Source: Spartobacteria bacterium
GTDB taxonomy: Bacteria; Verrucomicrobiota; Verrucomicrobiia; Chthoniobacterales; Terrimicrobiaceae
Assembly: GCA_947487745.1 (NCBI GenBank)
Contig: CANKXQ010000044.1
Coordinates: 1-8,999 of the forward strand
DNA: 8,999 nt
Direction: 5' to 3'
The translations under genes were made by a program, and so were the position numbers. This document shows positions 6,211 to 8,999 of the stretch, piece after piece. A model generated the notes under the pieces. That model saw only the letters and a program-made list of their open reading frames with translations, was not told the origin of the DNA and searched no databases. The number at the start of each line of letters is the position of its first letter. Position 1 is the stretch's first letter.

Positions 6211-7088
6211 GGTTTTTCAGGAATTCGTTGCATGCTCACATGCACTTTCAGCTTTTGCGAGGCTGAACCTTTGAAAGTTCCCCGCACGGGAGCGGCGTCG
6301 AGGAAATCGCGGCCCACGGCGATTGTGACATGCTGCTCGCCGCACCACTGGTTGTTTGTCGGATCAAGAGCCACCCAGCTCATGCCGGGAACGAGGACTT
6401 CGATCCACGCATGTGTGGCGAGAGATCCGACCAGGCGCTTGCGGGAAGGGTTGGCTGAAACGGACGGCTCGGACTCGATGTAGCCGCACACATAGCGGCA
6501 GGGAATGCGAGCGGCTCGCAGGACGCTGATCATCACATGGGCGAAATCCTGGCAGACGCCTTCGCGTTTTTTCCAGATCGTGGATAGAGGAGTTTCAACA
6601 TCCGTCGAGCCGGAGCGGTATTTGAACTCCCGGTAAATGGCCTTGTTCAGATTATCAAGGGCCTCCCTCAAGGGCCGGTTTTCGCGCAGGATGTCCCTCG
6701 CCCATGCACTTGATTCGGCATCCACCGGTATCGCATCTGTCGGTTGCAAGTAGTCAAAAACTCCGGTGCCGGCGGATTTCAAAATCTGCCGCGCTTCGGC
6801 GACTGTCAGGGCAAGGCCGCTTGCGGGCAGGATGCGGGGCAGCGTGCGAATGGTCATGCGGTTCGTCACCTTGAGCTGACGGTGGCGAAGTGTCATCGAG
6901 TAGAAAGTGGTGTGGTTTCCGAAATAGTCGATGTAGTCGGAAACCTGCGCGCCGGGTTGGAACTCGATGCGGTGACGGATGACTTCCTGCTCCGGCCTGA
7001 CGGGCGGCGTGAGGCGCACTTCAAGATAAGCCTCCATGGCCGCGTCTGCGTAAACATAGCCCGTGGTGTGAACAACATTGAACAGCAT
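6207..7088 (-). CDS. Transglutaminase-like cysteine protein, first copy
   Basis: This 293-residue cytoplasmic-looking protein has the N-terminal bacterial transglutaminase domain (about 1-85, opening FNVVHTTGYVYADAA and including YFGNHTTFYSM) followed by the transglutaminase core. The catalytic residues are C179 in EGVCQDFAH, H226 in THAWIEV and D242 in WVALDPTNN. The WxGxxHVxxAxGRDFxDxxPxxG-like tail (here QWCGEQHVTIAVGRDF) is typical of the group found beside ATP-grasp/alpha-E genes. It starts two bases after the stop of that fusion gene and ends in a four-base overlap with the next transglutaminase gene, so all three are almost certainly one transcript. The known family association points to cleavage or transfer at peptide bonds made by the ATP-grasp partner. 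The actual substrate is unknown. Confidence 0.9.
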   Translation of the reverse strand: MLFNVVHTTGYVYADAAMEAYLEVRLTPPVRPEQEVIRHRIEFQPGAQVSDYIDYFGNHTTFYSMTLRHRQLKVTNRMTIRTLPRILPASGLALTVAEARQILKSAGTGVFDYLQPTDAIPVDAESSAWARDILRENRPLREALDNLNKAIYREFKYRSGSTDVETPLSTIWKKREGVCQDFAHVMISVLRAARIPCRYVCGYIESEPSVSANPSRKRLVGSLATHAWIEVLVPGMSWVALDPTNNQWCGEQHVTIAVGRDFLDAAPVRGTFKGSASQKLKVHVSMQRIPEKP

Positions 7089-7090
7089 GG

Positions 7091-8999
7091 TCAGGCGGTG
7101 AAAGGAGTCTTCGTTTCGTGGTGCATGAGCACTTGATGGTTCAGAAAGCTGTCGCAGATCACGGTGTGAAGTCCGAACAGGCTTTGGAGAAGATCCTCCG
7201 AATGGACCTGCAGGGCGGATTTCGACGCGCCTGATTTTTTACTGGAGAGCAATGCCTCCCAATCGCCGGCCTGGATGGATTCGATCAGGCGTTCGATTGT
7301 TGAAAGGGCCTTGTCCGTGGCGGGCGAGAGCACATTCTCCCCTTCGCGGATGCGCGCGGCGCAGCCTTGCAGGCAGCGAACGACCGAGCGCGGAGCCACG
7401 GGATTTGTCCAAAGAAGTTCCAGAAGAGGCAGCGGCTCGATACGCATCTGGTAAACGCGGCGATAGATATCGCGGCTGTTCAGGAGGCGTAGAAAAGCGG
7501 ACAGGCGAATCTCGACCGCGTGCGGCCGTAGGCTTGCGCGGGAGGTCTGCAGGAGCGGACCGGCGATGGAGGTGACTGCATTTGCTGTGATGGCCGCGCG
7601 CTCGAGAAGTTGGCCGATTTCGCAGAAGTTCCATCCATCGTCCGCCAGCATCGTGCATTTGGCCGTTCCAAAAAACCGGGGAATCATCTCACGGGCGAAC
7701 AAGCAGAACTCGCGACTCGCGTTTGCCAGCGTCTCGGTGGGAGCATCGGGGTGGAATTTTACCGCATCAAAGCGCGCGCGGAGTCCGCTCATCACACCCC
7801 AGGCATCGAGGCTTAAGGTTTCTAGCACCGACTCGGCGTTGCTGAACGCACGGTGGATCGTGCTGATGACCGAGCCGGGCTCAGCGGGATCGAAGGTGAG
7901 GCGGTAGCGGCCCTCTGGGTTTGAAATCGTGCGGCGGGACGCGGAGCCTGAGCCTTCCAGCATCGGGAGGATGCGGTTCCAGACAGGGCGGTAATTCATC
8001 CGCTCGGTGGGATTCAGCTCCTCCAGCTCGAGGGACTCGATGACGCTTACCATTCCGGCCAGGTCGTAGGCGCGCTCCAGATAGCGGCCGAGCCAGTAGT
8101 AGGTCTCTGCCACGCGGCTGGTCACGCCATGGAGCGGAATTTTCGAGTCCACTTGCCGCGAGGGATCCCATTCGTCGGATTTTTTATCCACGCCCACTTG
8201 AACCCAAGTGTCTTTACTCCCGCCGCCAAGTTCGGAGGAGGTGAATTCCGAATCTTTCGTCGAGACGCGCGTGAGTGCGCCAGGGAAAACTTCGATATCC
8301 CCGCCGCTTTTCCGAAGAGCGAAGAGAATATGGTCCTGCCGGCTTTTCCGGCGCTCACCATCCTGAAAGGAAATGGTCTGAGCATCACACGCCTGCGGTT
8401 GCGCCACATAGCGTGCGGGATCGCCGAGGATTTCCGCGCGAACGGCGTCGATTTTTTCCTGCGACGGGAGATGGCCGTCGCCGCCAAGGTAGATGCGTTC
8501 GCCGTAGAGCCCTCGGATTGTGAATTTCTCGATGTCCGCAAGCACGAGTTCGCGCTGGTCGTGATCGCCGAGCCAATAGGTCGGAAGCGTGGGTAGAAGG
8601 GGAGCCTCGCCGAGATAGTAGCGGATGATTTGCGAAGAGAATGGGAGTAGGGCGCGATCATCCGAAAGCTGGGAGCCGATGGCATTGACGACGGCCACAC
8701 TTTTTTTGCGGATGCAGTGGATGAGCCCGGGAACGCCGAGCATGGAATCGCGACGGAAAACCATGGGGTCGAGCCACCGGTCGGTGAGGCGCGAGTAGAT
8801 GACATCCACCTTGCTCAAGCCGGAGACTGTTTTCAGATAGACCTCGTCATTGAGCACCAGGAGATCCCCGCCCTGCACGAGCGGGATGCCCATACGGCGG
8901 CCAAGAAAACTATGCTCCGAATAGGCCGGACTGAGCGGACCGGGAGTCAGCAGCACGACCATGGGATCCGGCTGGGAAGAATGCGAGCGCAGCATTTCC
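7091..8999 (-). CDS. Circularly permuted ATP-grasp ligase fused to an alpha-E domain (5' end outside window)
   Basis: The visible 634 residues, numbered from Met at 8995, lack the beginning of the protein: the frame stays open to the window edge (a Glu codon precedes that Met) and the sequence enters in mid-domain. Residues 1-265 are the C-terminal part of a circularly permuted type 2 ATP-grasp domain. Recognisable blocks are VVLLTPGP (13-20), LVQGGDLLV, VYLKTVSGL, MLGVPGLIHCI, AVVNAIGS, FPGALTRVS and the closing GGGSKDTWVQ (257-266). After a charged linker (about 267-287), the alpha-E domain occupies roughly 290-625. It is all-helical and carries two related W-x5-ERA/ER motifs: SRVAETYYWLGRYLERA (293-309) and DDGWNFCEIGQLLERA (452-467). 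The ATP-grasp part is expected to form amide bonds using ATP. The alpha-E domain has no defined activity and is often a separate gene, so fusion implies that the two work as one complex. Two bases separate its stop from the first transglutaminase gene. Confidence 0.9.
   Translation of the reverse strand, partial: EMLRSHSSQPDPMVVLLTPGPLSPAYSEHSFLGRRMGIPLVQGGDLLVLNDEVYLKTVSGLSKVDVIYSRLTDRWLDPMVFRRDSMLGVPGLIHCIRKKSVAVVNAIGSQLSDDRALLPFSSQIIRYYLGEAPLLPTLPTYWLGDHDQRELVLADIEKFTIRGLYGERIYLGGDGHLPSQEKIDAVRAEILGDPARYVAQPQACDAQTISFQDGERRKSRQDHILFALRKSGGDIEVFPGALTRVSTKDSEFTSSELGGGSKDTWVQVGVDKKSDEWDPSRQVDSKIPLHGVTSRVAETYYWLGRYLERAYDLAGMVSVIESLELEELNPTERMNYRPVWNRILPMLEGSGSASRRTISNPEGRYRLTFDPAEPGSVISTIHRAFSNAESVLETLSLDAWGVMSGLRARFDAVKFHPDAPTETLANASREFCLFAREMIPRFFGTAKCTMLADDGWNFCEIGQLLERAAITANAVTSIAGPLLQTSRASLRPHAVEIRLSAFLRLLNSRDIYRRVYQMRIEPLPLLELLWTNPVAPRSVVRCLQGCAARIREGENVLSPATDKALSTIERLIESIQAGDWEALLSSKKSGASKSALQVHSEDLLQSLFGLHTVICDSFLNHQVLMHHETKTPFTA

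Overview
The window is gene-dense bacterial chromosome with high GC content. It holds nine protein genes and almost no free DNA: the only gap over 20 bases between genes is about 107 bases, at 5255-5361. Gene content and protein style (proline-rich DnaX tail, KSTYAR-type dCTP deaminase, an ATP-grasp/alpha-E fusion beside transglutaminase-like genes, few Shine-Dalgarno sites) would suit a Verrucomicrobiota-like Gram-negative. That placement is inferred from general impression, not from a marker, and should be held loosely. I see no rRNA, tRNA, insertion sequence, phage gene, CRISPR array or other sign of recent transfer.

Left block, plus strand (1-3441). This runs from the 3' part of dnaX (clamp-loader tau/gamma subunit) through a YbaB/EbfC nucleoid protein and dcd (dCTP deaminase) to a class I pyridine nucleotide-disulfide oxidoreductase. 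The first three genes overlap through ATGA and TAATG junctions, so they are almost certainly co-transcribed and translationally coupled. dnaX-ybaB is a widespread pair, often followed by recR. Here dcd takes the next position and puts a dUMP/dTTP precursor step beside replication genes. The oxidoreductase follows 29 bases later with its own Shine-Dalgarno site.

Right block, minus strand (3428-8999), transcribed right to left. A 5'-truncated fusion of a circularly permuted ATP-grasp ligase and an alpha-E domain comes first. Two different transglutaminase-like proteins follow, both with intact Cys-His-Asp triads, packed with a 2-base gap and a 4-base overlap. Comparative genomics has linked these families to a widespread but biochemically poorly defined peptide-bond-forming or peptide-tagging system, and this is the most interesting part of the window. 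After the 107-base gap come a short-chain dehydrogenase with a probable C-terminal membrane anchor and a long-chain polyprenyl diphosphate synthase, probably for quinone side chains. These two may form a separate unit.

The two blocks converge at 3428-3441, where the oxidoreductase and the prenyl synthase overlap tail to tail by 14 bases with no obvious terminator.
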